Part shown: piece by piece, positions 34,601-44,980 of the stretch
Numbering within the stretch: position 1 is the first letter of the stretch
How the letters are laid out: each line of letters begins with the position of its first letter
Origin: Purpureocillium takamizusanense
Lineage: Eukaryota; Ascomycota; Sordariomycetes; Hypocreales; Ophiocordycipitaceae
NCBI RefSeq assembly: GCF_022605165.1
Contig: NC_063069.1
Coordinates: 3,906,001-3,970,000 of the forward strand
Direction: 5' to 3'
Length of the DNA: 64,000 nt
Translations under genes and position numbers: made by a program
The notes under the pieces: generated by a model
Told to the model about the DNA's origin: nothing
Seen by the model: the letters and a program-made list of their open reading frames with translations, nothing else
Databases searched by the model: none

Positions 34601-37218
34601 CCATCTGTCACACCACACAAACAGTCTGTGGCTGCGCGAGACACGTTCTGCAGCCCCTGGCGGGGATCCCTGTTTCCCCCAAGGCGCCGCATGGTCTGTC
34701 TGCACATGAAAGGTCAAGAACATGTACTGTATGCAGCACGACATATTTCGTACCGACCAGGCTGCCACCGCCGTCATGGGGGGGTCTCACACGCTGCGTC
34801 GCATCAGTACGTGTGCAAAGTACGTTACTCCTCGTCTCTCCCAGCCCAGATCCTGGGTAGCCGGCGAGCATGCGGCTGTTCCTGCGACCGCCACGGCCCA
34901 ACACCCCAGATGCGGCATCAAGCTGCCGCTGACGACTAACTGGACCTTGCCAGGCGTTCCATATTCTGTCTTCCTAATGTTCCAAAAAGATCGCGAAGCG
35001 CGGCAGATGGCGTTGCATCCTCCACTGTGCGGGTAGCTCGCTTGGATGAATCGCGCACCTCACACGTCCCATAGTAGCATTTACCGGCGGCGCACGTTGT
35101 GGGTTAGGCATGACGGGTGGCTCACGCCGTTGAAGGGAAATCACTGTCTGAGATGGGTTGCCACGCGGGAGAAATTCCGCATTTCAGTAGCTGGCATCCC
35201 GCGGTTACTGAAACCCTCATCTTGAAGCAATGGAAATAGTGGCGGCGGTTGGGCCTGGTGCTCTCCGGACTTTCAACACATTTTGGCCGACTTCGCGGAT
35301 ATCACAATCACATGCTCGTCCTTGGGAAGCGTCCTCTCCCGTCCCCGCCAACGAAGTATTCGCGTCTAATGCAGGCGGCGGCCGGCTCTAGCGTCACGGG
35401 GTCAAGTACTCTGGGCATCTGGTGAGGGAACCCTGGTGGCTGCGCTAACGACATCTACACGAGGCATCGCGAGCACGTCTGGGGTAGCAGTCGAACTTGG
35501 CCGAAGCCGCCCGCTCGAAGGTGCGGTAACGGCCACAGAGGGCAGCAGATCCCCCTTTCTCACGGTATCCAAGCAAGGCTTTCAGGGCACGCAGGGCACA
35601 TCAAGACCCTCCCTTTCCGCGGCGGCGCCGGACGTCAAAATCGGTCGGGCCAGGCCTTCAGGCGGGGGTAGTGCGCTAGTCCTTTCTGCCTCATACTACC
35701 TAGTCCAGGGCCGCGATGCACCAACAACGACGTTCTGAGCCTTCCCAATTGGCTCCTTGCCGTTTCGTTAATGCACCATGCGGTGTTTCAAGCAGTATTG
35801 ATTGCACTTGTCGCCGAGTGGGGGTTGACGGGAGCTTGAAGACCTGTCCTTAGTGCTCACGATACCGCGCCCTCATCCCGGTACCTAGCAGAACGCGCCT
35901 TGTCGATAGTACGATCGACAGCGAGTTTGCCGCGACGATAATAACACGGTATATCTGGCAGAGGTCAGAAGGCAAAGTCCCTATCCCTTGAGGGTGTGTT
36001 CGCATTCTATGATTCTCCTGATGCAATGGCAACCCGAATGCTAAGAATGAGACAATCTGCCACGAACGCAGCCAATCGCGCCCTCGGGCAAATGAGCTCG
36101 CTGCATCATTGCCCAGCTCAAGGCTTTCCAGGCTGGCCGTAGCATCCCCCCCAGACTCGATTTTAGTACTATGGAGCCGTGTCGACGGGCGCCAGCCATG
36201 TCTTTGGCAGCAAGTGGAGGCTGATCTACGGCATGGACGGACGAATGGACGGACGACGGTCCAAGCGCAGACGCCGGGCGACGTGACCTCGACAAGTCAT
36301 GAGTGTGGAAGCCACAGAGCATGGCGCCGCCGCGCCCGTGGTTTTGGGTTCGCTGGGTCGCGCACGGGCACGCGCGCAATGCTTGCTCAGCTCGGCAGCT
36401 GTGGTGGGTCGTCGTTTGGGGGTTGTTTCCGTTTTCTGCCCGCCGTGTTAGTAGGTGGTGAATTGCTTTGTTGGGCTGAGACCGCTTGCTCTTCTAGAAG
36501 ATGGTTTGAGAGGGGTGGACCGGGTTGGGACGACGACGATTCATGTTGTCTTGGAAGGCCGTTGAGCCTCAACGAGTGTGCGTGATTCGTTTTGTCGTCA
36601 TGGGGCGGCAGATTTTTGTGTCGCTCTAGAAATGAGCAGGGACAAAGCCATGGACGCATGTCAAGCGCAACGTGATGTGTAAGAGCCGAGGCCGTTGCAA
36701 TGATCCGTAAATGTCTTAGACAACGTATCCTTGCACGTCGAGCGAGGACATCCGCCGCGGGGCCAGAGCGTCGGCACGTTTTGTCTCATTCGAAGAAAGC
36801 AGAGCAGAGGCCTGATGATAGGGAAAGGCGAGATTATAGACGACAGCGACGACGCGTGCGATGTTTCGTCATGTCTTGGTGACGATTCGTGGTGTCTTGG
36901 ACCGTCCATCCTTGCATCGTCAGATGGCAGGCATGGAACACCGTCACGTGCGCCACGCAACGCCAGCTTTGTTTCTCTCCAGGGATCAATGAACGAGTGA
37001 CACAATCATGGAGCTGCACGAGAGCGATGGCTTGTATAATTGTTGTCGAAGCGATTCTCGTGAATGCCATTGACGCTGTGTGCCTGTACGAAATATGCTG
37101 TGCTCTCTCGGCCTGCCATCTTGTGCCTGGCGTGGTAGTGCGCTGCAGCCGAACCAGGACTTGTTGACGTATCAAACACTGATATGCTACGAAAAGCCAA
37201 GGTTTCCAACTGTAATAT
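31607..37218. other. Gene-poor stretch
   Basis: About 5.6 kb without a gene I can support. The largest frame (306 codons, minus, 32212-33132) starts at a GTG and lacks recognisable domains. Around 33.67-33.90 kb there are many TACCT/AGGTA words, common in fungal intergenic DNA. No transposase, reverse transcriptase or terminal repeat was recognised. Confidence 0.45.
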
Positions 37219-38830
37219 ACGTATTGCAGTGTCGTAATGTCAGTCGTTCGTGCGAAGTCGTAGACTCGAGCGGTTCATTCGATCGAGGTCGAGTTCATCC
37301 CCTAGGTTAGGGGGTTGCGAGTTGATGGCGGGGTCAAGTGTCTGGTAGCATTGACAAATCAGCCAACTCCATGATCCAAAGATACTGCGATTCTAGCCAT
37401 GCTGTAGGTTAGAGAGCTTCATTGAGGCTCGAGTCCTACCACATACTGCTGTCCAGCAAGCCGCTTGGGGTATGTCGGTTTACTGTGCCCTGCCTACCTG
37501 TGCCTTGAGCCTTTGTGCTGCAGTCAAGCAACAGGCTTAAAAGTCCTAGTTCCAATATATCTATAGGGCCATGAGTGCCTAGCTAGTTCCTCTGGCACCT
37601 CTTGTAGTATCGTAACGTCGAGTGTGCAGATTCGTAAGCTCAGTGGCGCGCCTGGAGGAGTGGACTGGAGCTGAACCCAACTCAGGGGTTTGCGGACGCG
37701 TAAACGCAAAGAACGGCACAGTATGTACTTTGAAGGCCCAAAGCCCCCATTGATTGTATTTGTTTTTGCCGGAAACGACTTTTGAGGTTCAAGTGTAGCC
37801 GCTGATGACCGGCTGGGTCGGGTCCCGTTCTCGTTTTCTTGCCTTGTGCCTTGCGTCCAAGCGACGAGCGTCAAAATCTCAAGACCAAGAGTACTGGGGA
37901 GCCACAAGGAGATCACTGAGATCACAACTGTATTGTAGTGTCGTGGTGTCGAGCGTGAGGGTTTGGCGGATTCGGGGACGCGGTTCATCGAAGCTGGTGG
38001 CAACGTCTTCGGCCCAGAGGTCGGTCGTGGACACGTGGCAAGAGAAACAAGTCCAGCTCAAGGTTTCTTAATTGAAATATTCAAAGAGCTCGCAGAGATG
38101 TTTTGTTTAGATCGGAGACGACTTTTGAGGCTCAGGTTTCGCTGCCGCTGTCTGGCCAGAGGTTGGGCTGTCTGTATGGTCTGGTGTCCCTGCCTGCTCT
38201 GCTTGAGCCCGCGACAAGGTTGTTCTTCCGACCCAACCTAGCTAGACAGCTATGACGGCCTCGATTTATACTATAAGCCGTCTTGTAGTATCGTGATGTC
38301 GGGCATACGGGCTTGTGGGTTCGGTGGTGGCAATGAAGAAAGTAGGCGGCTACTCCAGCGTAGGTGTCGGTGGACGCGTGACGATAACAAAACGTATGAT
38401 TATTCACTATGTCTCTCAGGCCCAGGGAGCTTACAAGGCTGTGGTGTTCGAGTCGGAGACGTTTCGTGAGAATCGTGTCTGGCGGTTGGTACATGTATCC
38501 GGCCAGAGACGGTGGGCTATGGTGTTGCGTGGACCTTGCTCCAGCCAAGCGACGGGCCTGACACATCAATTGGAGACGCATACAGGCAAATTGCCGTAAT
38601 CAACCATATTATACGCTTCCTGTAGCATTGTGGCGTCGGGCGGGCGAGTTGGTCGGCTTGGTAGTTGAGTCGTTGGATCTATCCCAGGGGGTGTAGGCGC
38701 GTAGCAATAACAAACGATCATTCTACATCTCAGAAGCCCATGACACCCGCGAAATGATGAATTTTGAGTCGTAGACGGTTCGTGAGGCTCGAGGTTGGAT
38801 GTTGCTGTCGTGTGGGGGCTGTAACCGATG
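37219..38830. repeat. Degenerate tandem array with about 340-bp units
   Basis: Five recognisable units begin with variants of TTGTAGTATCGTGATGTCG at about 37223, 37601, 37929, 38281 and 38620, with spacings near 330-375 bp. A second shared block about 190 bp into each unit reads like ACGACTTTTGAGGCTCAGG, for example near 37773, 38117 and 38459. Later units also share GACGCGT.ACGATAACAAA. The copies are clearly diverged. No coding frame persists through them. Confidence 0.7.
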
Positions 38831-39736
38831 ATTGCATCGTCGCGCGTTGGTACGTACTCGGGGCGTCGGCGTGCCCTGGGAAAGACACAAATTGAGAACA
38901 GAGTAGAAAGCAACCTTGACAGGGACACAAAGAGAGGAGGAGGCGATCTTTGGTTTCAAAACCGTGATGAAAGCGTGTCTGTTGTCTGGAGATGCTTTGT
39001 TTGCTGGCATAGCGTGGTGACTGGAGAGGAGGCCCGATTGTGGGGGGGGCTTTGTTTCGCGATCGCAGCATGAAAGGTGGCATATCACGCCTCAACTGAC
39101 GACGACAAACCTACACAGGGCAACAGAGAGTATAAAGAGCAGCGTGCCTTTGGTCAGATGCTGTCGTCCGACTTCTCCCCCACAAGAGGCGACAGTTCAT
39201 GTTGCTCCGAAATGGTCTACAATACGTGGCCATACACAGGGGGAATGGACGTCCAAACATTGCACGATGGGATCATGCATCTCCGTCAACTACTGCAGCA
39301 GAAAAGGTAACTAAAGCTCCTCGTAGGACTTCACTCGGAGTACAGAGGCCTACGCCACCCGGAATCAGGGCTCGACATCGGGCAAAACCCAGTGAGTGCA
39401 AGGCGCCCACGGGCACAGCATGAGGCGAGAGGACATCGGACCAAGCACCAGACCAGCCCAGGCAGCAAGCGGGCCCTCCTTGGTCACAACATTTCGGAAC
39501 AGGCAACGCAATGTTCCAGTTCGTGTTGCCCATCACGCACCTCGCCTCGTAGGGCTGAGCTCCCACGAAAAAGAACCATTAGGGCTCCGGGAGGCTCCCA
39601 GAGGAGGAGACCGGAGGCCGTCAGGCACCTCAGAGTGTTCCTTAGGGTTCCATGGGCCTATTATGCTCCCTACCAGTCACTCCAGTTGAAGGTCATAGGG
39701 CCCAAGGTGAACGACGCGCACCGTTGTGGACGGAGG
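38831..39736. other. Intergenic flank between the repeat array and the unidentified gene
   Basis: No gene is seen. The right end is the promoter of the gene starting at 40017. Confidence 0.4.
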
Positions 39737-39743
39737 TATAAAT
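39737..39743 (+). promoter_or_regulatory. TATA box and CT-rich start region of the unidentified gene
   Basis: TATAAAT is followed about 30 bp later by a pyrimidine-rich stretch (39765-39795), the usual layout of a well-expressed fungal core promoter. Confidence 0.55.
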
Positions 39744-39911
39744 TGTTTGCACCAAATTCCGTCTGCGTTTTCAACTTTTCAACTCTTCACCTCCTGGGAC
39801 TTGGCCTCTCGTCTGCACAACCCAGCCTCAACGCAACCAAAAACACCTGCAGATCCTTCTCTTGGCCATCAAAGAGTTCCATCACCATCAGCATCTTCGT
39901 CGTCATCAACA

Positions 39912-39996
39912 GTAAGTTCTACTGGCGTCGGCCCTCATCTCCCCCTGGCATGAAGCAAGCTTCCTGGTCGGCGACCTAACGGCGCCCCTGCTCCAG
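39912..39996 (+). other. Probable 5' UTR intron
   Basis: A GTAAGT donor after CATCAACA and a CTCCAG acceptor lie 20 bp before the ATG at 40017. A leader intron is common in strongly expressed fungal genes. Confidence 0.5.
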
Positions 39997-40016
39997 ACCA
40001 AAAACACCACGTCAAG

Positions 40017-41031
40017 ATGTCTTCCAGCCCTGTCACCCCCGACAACCAGGCCCTCGTCCTCGCCTCGAGCGCTCGCCGAGGCAGCACCCGCTCTGTGTCG
40101 GCCGCTCATCTCCTCGTGGAGTTTGAGCAGTGGAGCCGTGTCCAGGCGGGCAGTGGCAACAACCAGAGCCTCGGTCCCTTTGAAGGCGAGGATGGTCTTC
40201 CCATCCGCGTCATGAAGGAGCTCATGAGGCTTCTTGAGAAGAGCCTTGGATTTCTCCCCACCGGAGACACTTTGCAGGAGTTCCTCAGCGAGATCTTTGC
40301 CAATGGCTGGACCTCGACCACCCTCAACGTGCTCCCACCGCACCCCAGCGTGGTGCCCATCATCGACCGTGTCCTGACCAGCACGGTCATGGAGGACGTC
40401 GGCGAGGTCACCGACCGCCACGGTAAGTCAATCTTCCTTCCCGGGCTTCTATCTTCATCCTGGCCGTTATGGTCAAGCGAGCCAGTTCATGGCCGTTGTT
40501 TCCCTTTGTACAAACCGCGCCATTGTCACCGTCACTATTTCCACTGGCCCGTCTCGACCCTTGTCGTGGCGGAAAATTCTGACGCACAAATTTTGTCCAG
40601 GCAATGTTATCAAGGTGTACCCGCGCGCGTACCTTGACATTGTCAAGAATGTCCGCCTCGAGTTTGCCGCGCCCAACGGCATCTCTCTTGACAACGACAC
40701 CCTCACCACCATGGAATGGAAGACGGACGGAAACGTCACTCGCCGTCTCCGCCAGACCGCCATCGATCTGTACGACCAGATTGCGGCCATTGTCGTCAAA
40801 CACAACCGCGAGAGAGTTATCCGCACGGCTCGCATGCTCCTCAAGGAGTACACCGAGCATGGCTTCCGCGATCTTACCGACGAGGAGCTCCGTTTCGCCA
40901 ACTCCCGAGACATGATCTGGACCGAGTGCCCCATGCTCTGGCTTGCTTTGACCGGCGGAGACCAGGTAGGCAACTTGGCCCGCGCCAACGTCATCATTCA
41001 AACCGGCAATATTAAGGGTGAGTCTGAATAG
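40017..41031 (+). CDS. Unidentified two-exon protein
   Basis: I do not recognise the family. Exons are 40017-40422 and 40601-41031, giving 278 aa. The 178-nt intron has GTAAGT, CTGAC near 40579 and a CCAG acceptor, and the frame continues as RHG|NVIKVY. The protein has no signal peptide or membrane segment and looks soluble and mostly helical. It has few low-complexity residues apart from the Ser-rich N-terminus, so it reads as a real globular protein. The final codons overlap a perfect GTGAGT donor at 41018; splicing there to CCAG near 41099 would change only the last few residues. A TATA box, CT-rich start region and leader intron suggest a well-expressed gene. It could be lineage-specific. 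Confidence 0.78.
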
Positions 41032-42624
41032 GATCGTGATTACTGAGGGCCTCGTCGTCCTCGCTGCCTTGGCGCTCGCAAAGCCGCCAACGCGCCAGAT
41101 CGTTCTCCCTGACTGCTGTATTTTCTCGACTGGAGTTTGTTGATTCGGGTGTATTGCATGAGAGTGAGAGCTGGGAAGAACTGGATGGGCGTCTGGCGAG
41201 CTTCGGGTCTGTGTTCGGTGGCAAGATGGGCTGGTGAATGTGGCGAGTTCGTTTCTTTTTGGAGCTGGCGATGGCGTTCGGCAGCGTAGGGCGCAAGGAA
41301 AGTGATGCGTGAAGCTTTGCGAGAGATCCAGGAGTTCAATACTTCTCGTAGGCATACCTTTGAGCATTGGCCTCAATACAAAACTCTTGGGTCTCTGAAT
41401 TTGATTTTGATGCCAATGTCGAGATTGTGAGAGGAAGATGATGAGTGAAATTGAATGAATTTGGTGGTGATACAAATGTCAAGATTGTGAGGAGAGGATG
41501 ATGATTGAAAGTGAATGAAGTTAGTGGTGAAACAAGTGTCTGGAGACTCCGGCTCTCGAGACAGCCGCAAGCCCACACAACGATGCAATCAAATCGCTAG
41601 AAGCTACACGTTGGTCCATGAGCACTGCCACTAGACCGCAACCCTAATGTCAACATAATGAGAAGGCAGCGCACGATTTACGAAAACATAGGAGTAGCAT
41701 ATTGACGAAAGCTACGAAATTGTGCGGGAAATAGCATGGATGTTATGGCGTGGCATAGCGAGTCGACATCAATGTCGATAGCTTCATGATACCAACGAGC
41801 CATGTCGTCGGGAGTCGGCACCATATAACTCCACGTCCACGCAGCCCGTCTTCGGCCGCTGCACGTGACAATCCATGCAATGGTCTCACGTGCTAGAGTA
41901 AACAAGAACAACGTGCTCCTGCGCGAATACAGTCTAGTGTGGCTGTCATGGAAACTATAATGTCCCCGGGGGGCCTATGAATCGGGGCCTGAACGTCCGT
42001 GGGGGATTTAGTTGGGATGAATGCGCCTGTATACACTTCAGCGCGTTGTGAGTGGGGCCCGCACCAAGACTGATTGGGTTGTATGAGAGTCATTGCAGAC
42101 GGGAGGGTGCATGGGCTTGTCAGCGACTCATCAGACAAATATTAATGAGGGATTGAGAGTAATTAGGTCCTGTTGCTATGAGACTATGCCGCCGCAGTAC
42201 CATTAAGAACAACTGGCATCACGTCGGACAGTCAGGTCGGATGTTCTTACAGGTTCCCTTCCCTTGGGCTGAGAGAGGACGTTGCAATGATATCATGCTC
42301 GTAGGAGACAGCCAACATGAGGTCGGGGCATCGCCGTCTGGTGTAAGTGCCATAAGGCTGAGTCGTAGCGACCAGTTCGTCGCTGCGTGTCTTTCCTTAC
42401 GGACATGTGCTATTTTGTTGGGACATTGCACCAGTCATGATATCTTCGCAATAATAGAGGAGTATCAATCGCGGCTCAATGCAATGTCCCTGGGCCGTCG
42501 CCGACGCCATCAATATTGACCCAAGATTTCCCCAGGATCCTATGTCATCCCTCTCGCGCGCTCCAGTATCCTGAGCCCCTCAATGAACAAGCGACAGGTC
42601 ATGATCTCCGTATCCAACGCACCC
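41032..42624. other. Intergenic region of 1.6 kb
   Basis: It holds the 60-bp tandem duplication and otherwise no supported gene. Confidence 0.45.
41414..41533. repeat. 60-bp tandem duplication
   Basis: Two adjacent 60-bp copies (41414-41473 and 41474-41533) share AATGTC.AGATTGTGAG, GATGATGA, TGAA.GTG/TTGAATGAA and TAGTGGTGA-like blocks. The start of a third copy (AAGTGTC) follows. The array lies about 400 bp after the unidentified gene. Confidence 0.8.
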
Positions 42625-43812
42625 CTACTTCTTCTCCTCATCAGCACAGCGAGCCAACCGGGAAGCCAGCTCCAACAACTCCGACTTGACCACAACGTGA
42701 CCCCCGCTCGACGGCACCATGCCCGCATGCATGGTCCCCACGTTGGATAGCACCGCGACGGCGCAGTCGCGACCCTCGCCCTCCTCCCACCAAAGCGCCG
42801 CGGTGAAGCCCAGCACGCCGCCAAAGTGCCCCAGCCACCGCCGCCCATCTCCGGGACGCGTCATGCGGAACAGCCCGCGGCCCATCTCCTCACCGTTGCT
42901 CGCGGGCCGCCACTCCGTCATGGCGGCGAGGGACTCGGCGGAGAGGAGCTTGCCGTCGCGCAGCGCGGCGGCGAATGTGACCAGGTCGCCTGCCGAGGAG
43001 ACGATGCCGCCGGCGGTCCACTCAGTGGACAGGTTCGAGGCCGTGCAGTCGATGAGGTCCTCGTTGACCGACGGGAACGAGGGGCTCACCCCCGCATCGC
43101 GCCGGAACGCGTCGGTGGCCCAGTGGTAGCGCCGGGGGGTACAGCCGTCGTCGGCCGGACGCTCGAAGCCCTCCATGTAGGTCTGCTTCATGTCCAGCGG
43201 AGTGAGGATGCGTCGCCGGATCTCAACCTCGGCGGAGCTCTGCGCGACTTTTTCGATGATGAGGCCGAGGAACGTGTAGTTGGAGTTGGAGTAGTACCAC
43301 TTGCCGGGTTCGGGGGCTGTCTTCTTGGGCCGACGGATGTAGTCGAGCGGCTCCGTCCTGGTCCAGATGTGAGAGGGGTCCGTCTCGCAGCCGCGGGCGT
43401 TGCGGATCCAGTGCCGGTCGTCCTCCCAGGAGTCGATGCCCGCCTCGTGGCTCAGGAGCCGCGCCACGGTCGCGTCCCTGGCGTCGGGGATGTCGCGATA
43501 CACGTCCGGGGCGAGGAGCCCGCCGATCGTGTCTTCGAGACAGAGCTTGCCCTCCTCGATGAGCTGCAGCACGACGACGGCGACAAAGACCTTTGTGATG
43601 CTGCCGATGCCGAAGTGGTGCGCCGCCGCTTCGATGGGCTCCAGGGTGCGCCTGTCGGAGACGCCGCTGGAGAAGCTCCACGTCTTCTGCTTGCGGGAGG
43701 AGTGCACGGCGGCGGTCAGGCCCGGGACGCCTGCCCACACGCTGCCGCGGAGGATGGCGTTGATCTCGGCGATGAGCGCGTCGGCCGCCTCGCCGCCGCC
43801 AGCCCGTGCCAT
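42625..43812 (-). CDS. Beta-lactamase-fold serine hydrolase
   Basis: Single exon, 395 aa, class C beta-lactamase/penicillin-binding-protein-like fold. The catalytic motifs are all visible: S71-I-T-K74 (SxxK), Y174-S-N176 (YxN), and H329-F-G-G in the place of the KTG/HxG motif. Fungal members include esterases, D-aminopeptidase-like enzymes and lactonohydrolases; the substrate is unknown. There is no signal peptide, so it is probably cytosolic. An upstream in-frame ATG at 43878 would add 22 residues. I prefer 43812 because a TTTAAAA box lies at 43854-43860, between the two. It is divergent from the DUF218 gene 1.2 kb away. Confidence 0.88.
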   Translation of the reverse strand: MARAGGGEAADALIAEINAILRGSVWAGVPGLTAAVHSSRKQKTWSFSSGVSDRRTLEPIEAAAHHFGIGSITKVFVAVVVLQLIEEGKLCLEDTIGGLLAPDVYRDIPDARDATVARLLSHEAGIDSWEDDRHWIRNARGCETDPSHIWTRTEPLDYIRRPKKTAPEPGKWYYSNSNYTFLGLIIEKVAQSSAEVEIRRRILTPLDMKQTYMEGFERPADDGCTPRRYHWATDAFRRDAGVSPSFPSVNEDLIDCTASNLSTEWTAGGIVSSAGDLVTFAAALRDGKLLSAESLAAMTEWRPASNGEEMGRGLFRMTRPGDGRRWLGHFGGVLGFTAALWWEEGEGRDCAVAVLSNVGTMHAGMVPSSGGHVVVKSELLELASRLARCADEEKK

Positions 43813-44980
43813 GGCGGAGTGTGAGGGTTGTACGCGTTGTGAGGGGCCACGGCTTTTAAACACAGCAGCGCGGTTCATGTACGATATGATGCCGGCTCAA
43901 ACGAGTATCCTGGTCAACCAGCCCATTCGCCGTTGGCAGCTGTCTCGAAGCCAACATGCAGCGAAGGGGCAGATGCAGGAGCTGAAGCCTCATTGTTGGG
44001 CTGGCTGAGTCCAGGTCGACGTCCTGGCCCCCAGAATAATAAGCATTTGCGGGGGCGGGGCGTGCAGCAACAGGGGGAGTGTCCGACGCGGTTAGGCTTT
44101 TGTGCCTGTGAAACTCTGTTCCAAACTTTCCAGATTGGGCAACTTCCGGGGGCGTTGACGCCAGCATGAGCTGCAGCAAATGTCTAGACTTGGACACTGG
44201 CAAAGGGGATGTTGCTCGAGGCCAGAGTCATTGGACTGTAATGTATGTGGCTTTCCAGGTGTTGTGATATGAAGTATAGCTGGCGGTCACGAGCTTTTCG
44301 TGTATACGAAGTACGAGATCATAAACAAGCCAACACCTGCGGATAGACGGAGCGGGGATCCATACCAGCGGCGCGCAAGACGACGACAGGCACCGCCGGA
44401 ATAAGTTGGACATGGCCTCGTCCTTGGCCCTGTTATCATGAGCTGGCAAAGGACCAGCCACGCACCCCCGTGCACCGGGATTGAAACACCACCAACTAGT
44501 CTTTTACTTATACAGTCCCGAGCCATCGCTAAAGCGCCCGCGGGGCCCTGACGCGTAACTGTCTCATTAGACCAAAGCAGTTCTGCTTCAATGTCAGCGG
44601 CTTATCTGCAACACAAGTCAAACGTAGTTGTTGAGATAGAGAAAAGGTCACGACATGCCGGCGCGATAACAACCAGTGCGAATGAAACACCCTCTCCATG
44701 CAGCCCATGCTCCATGTATGGAACAGAATCGTGCTGTAACTGCAGGCAGCCTTTTTTTTTTGTTTCAGTGTTGCCGAACTCGACAGCTCCAGCGCCATAT
44801 CTGGTGGAACCCTCCTCCCCACATGACACGACTGTACACGACTTCGCTTACACGACAATCTGTCCGTCCGTCCTTCTCTCACTCACACACCCGACCACTC
44901 TCTCACCACAAAATCAACCCAACTCACTACCCCCTCGTAGGACTCACTCACATCACACACTTGCCAGGCCACAGCCCGCC
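43813..44980. promoter_or_regulatory. Divergent intergenic region
   Basis: This is the shared upstream region of the serine hydrolase (-) and the DUF218 gene (+). It has a TTTAAAA near the hydrolase and a CT-rich leader at 44855-44905 before the DUF218 ATG. No gene is seen. Confidence 0.4.

Noticed and set aside
37300..37320. TTAGGG-like word suggesting a telomere remnant
   Set aside because: Only a single copy is present; no tandem telomeric repeats.
39392..39979. 195-codon plus-strand frame before the unidentified gene
   Set aside because: It spans the TATA box, CT-rich start region and leader intron of the gene at 40017, so it is promoter and 5' UTR sequence.
42826..43824. 332-codon plus-strand frame opposite the serine hydrolase
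   Set aside because: Antisense of a gene with intact SxxK, YxN and HxG-type motifs.
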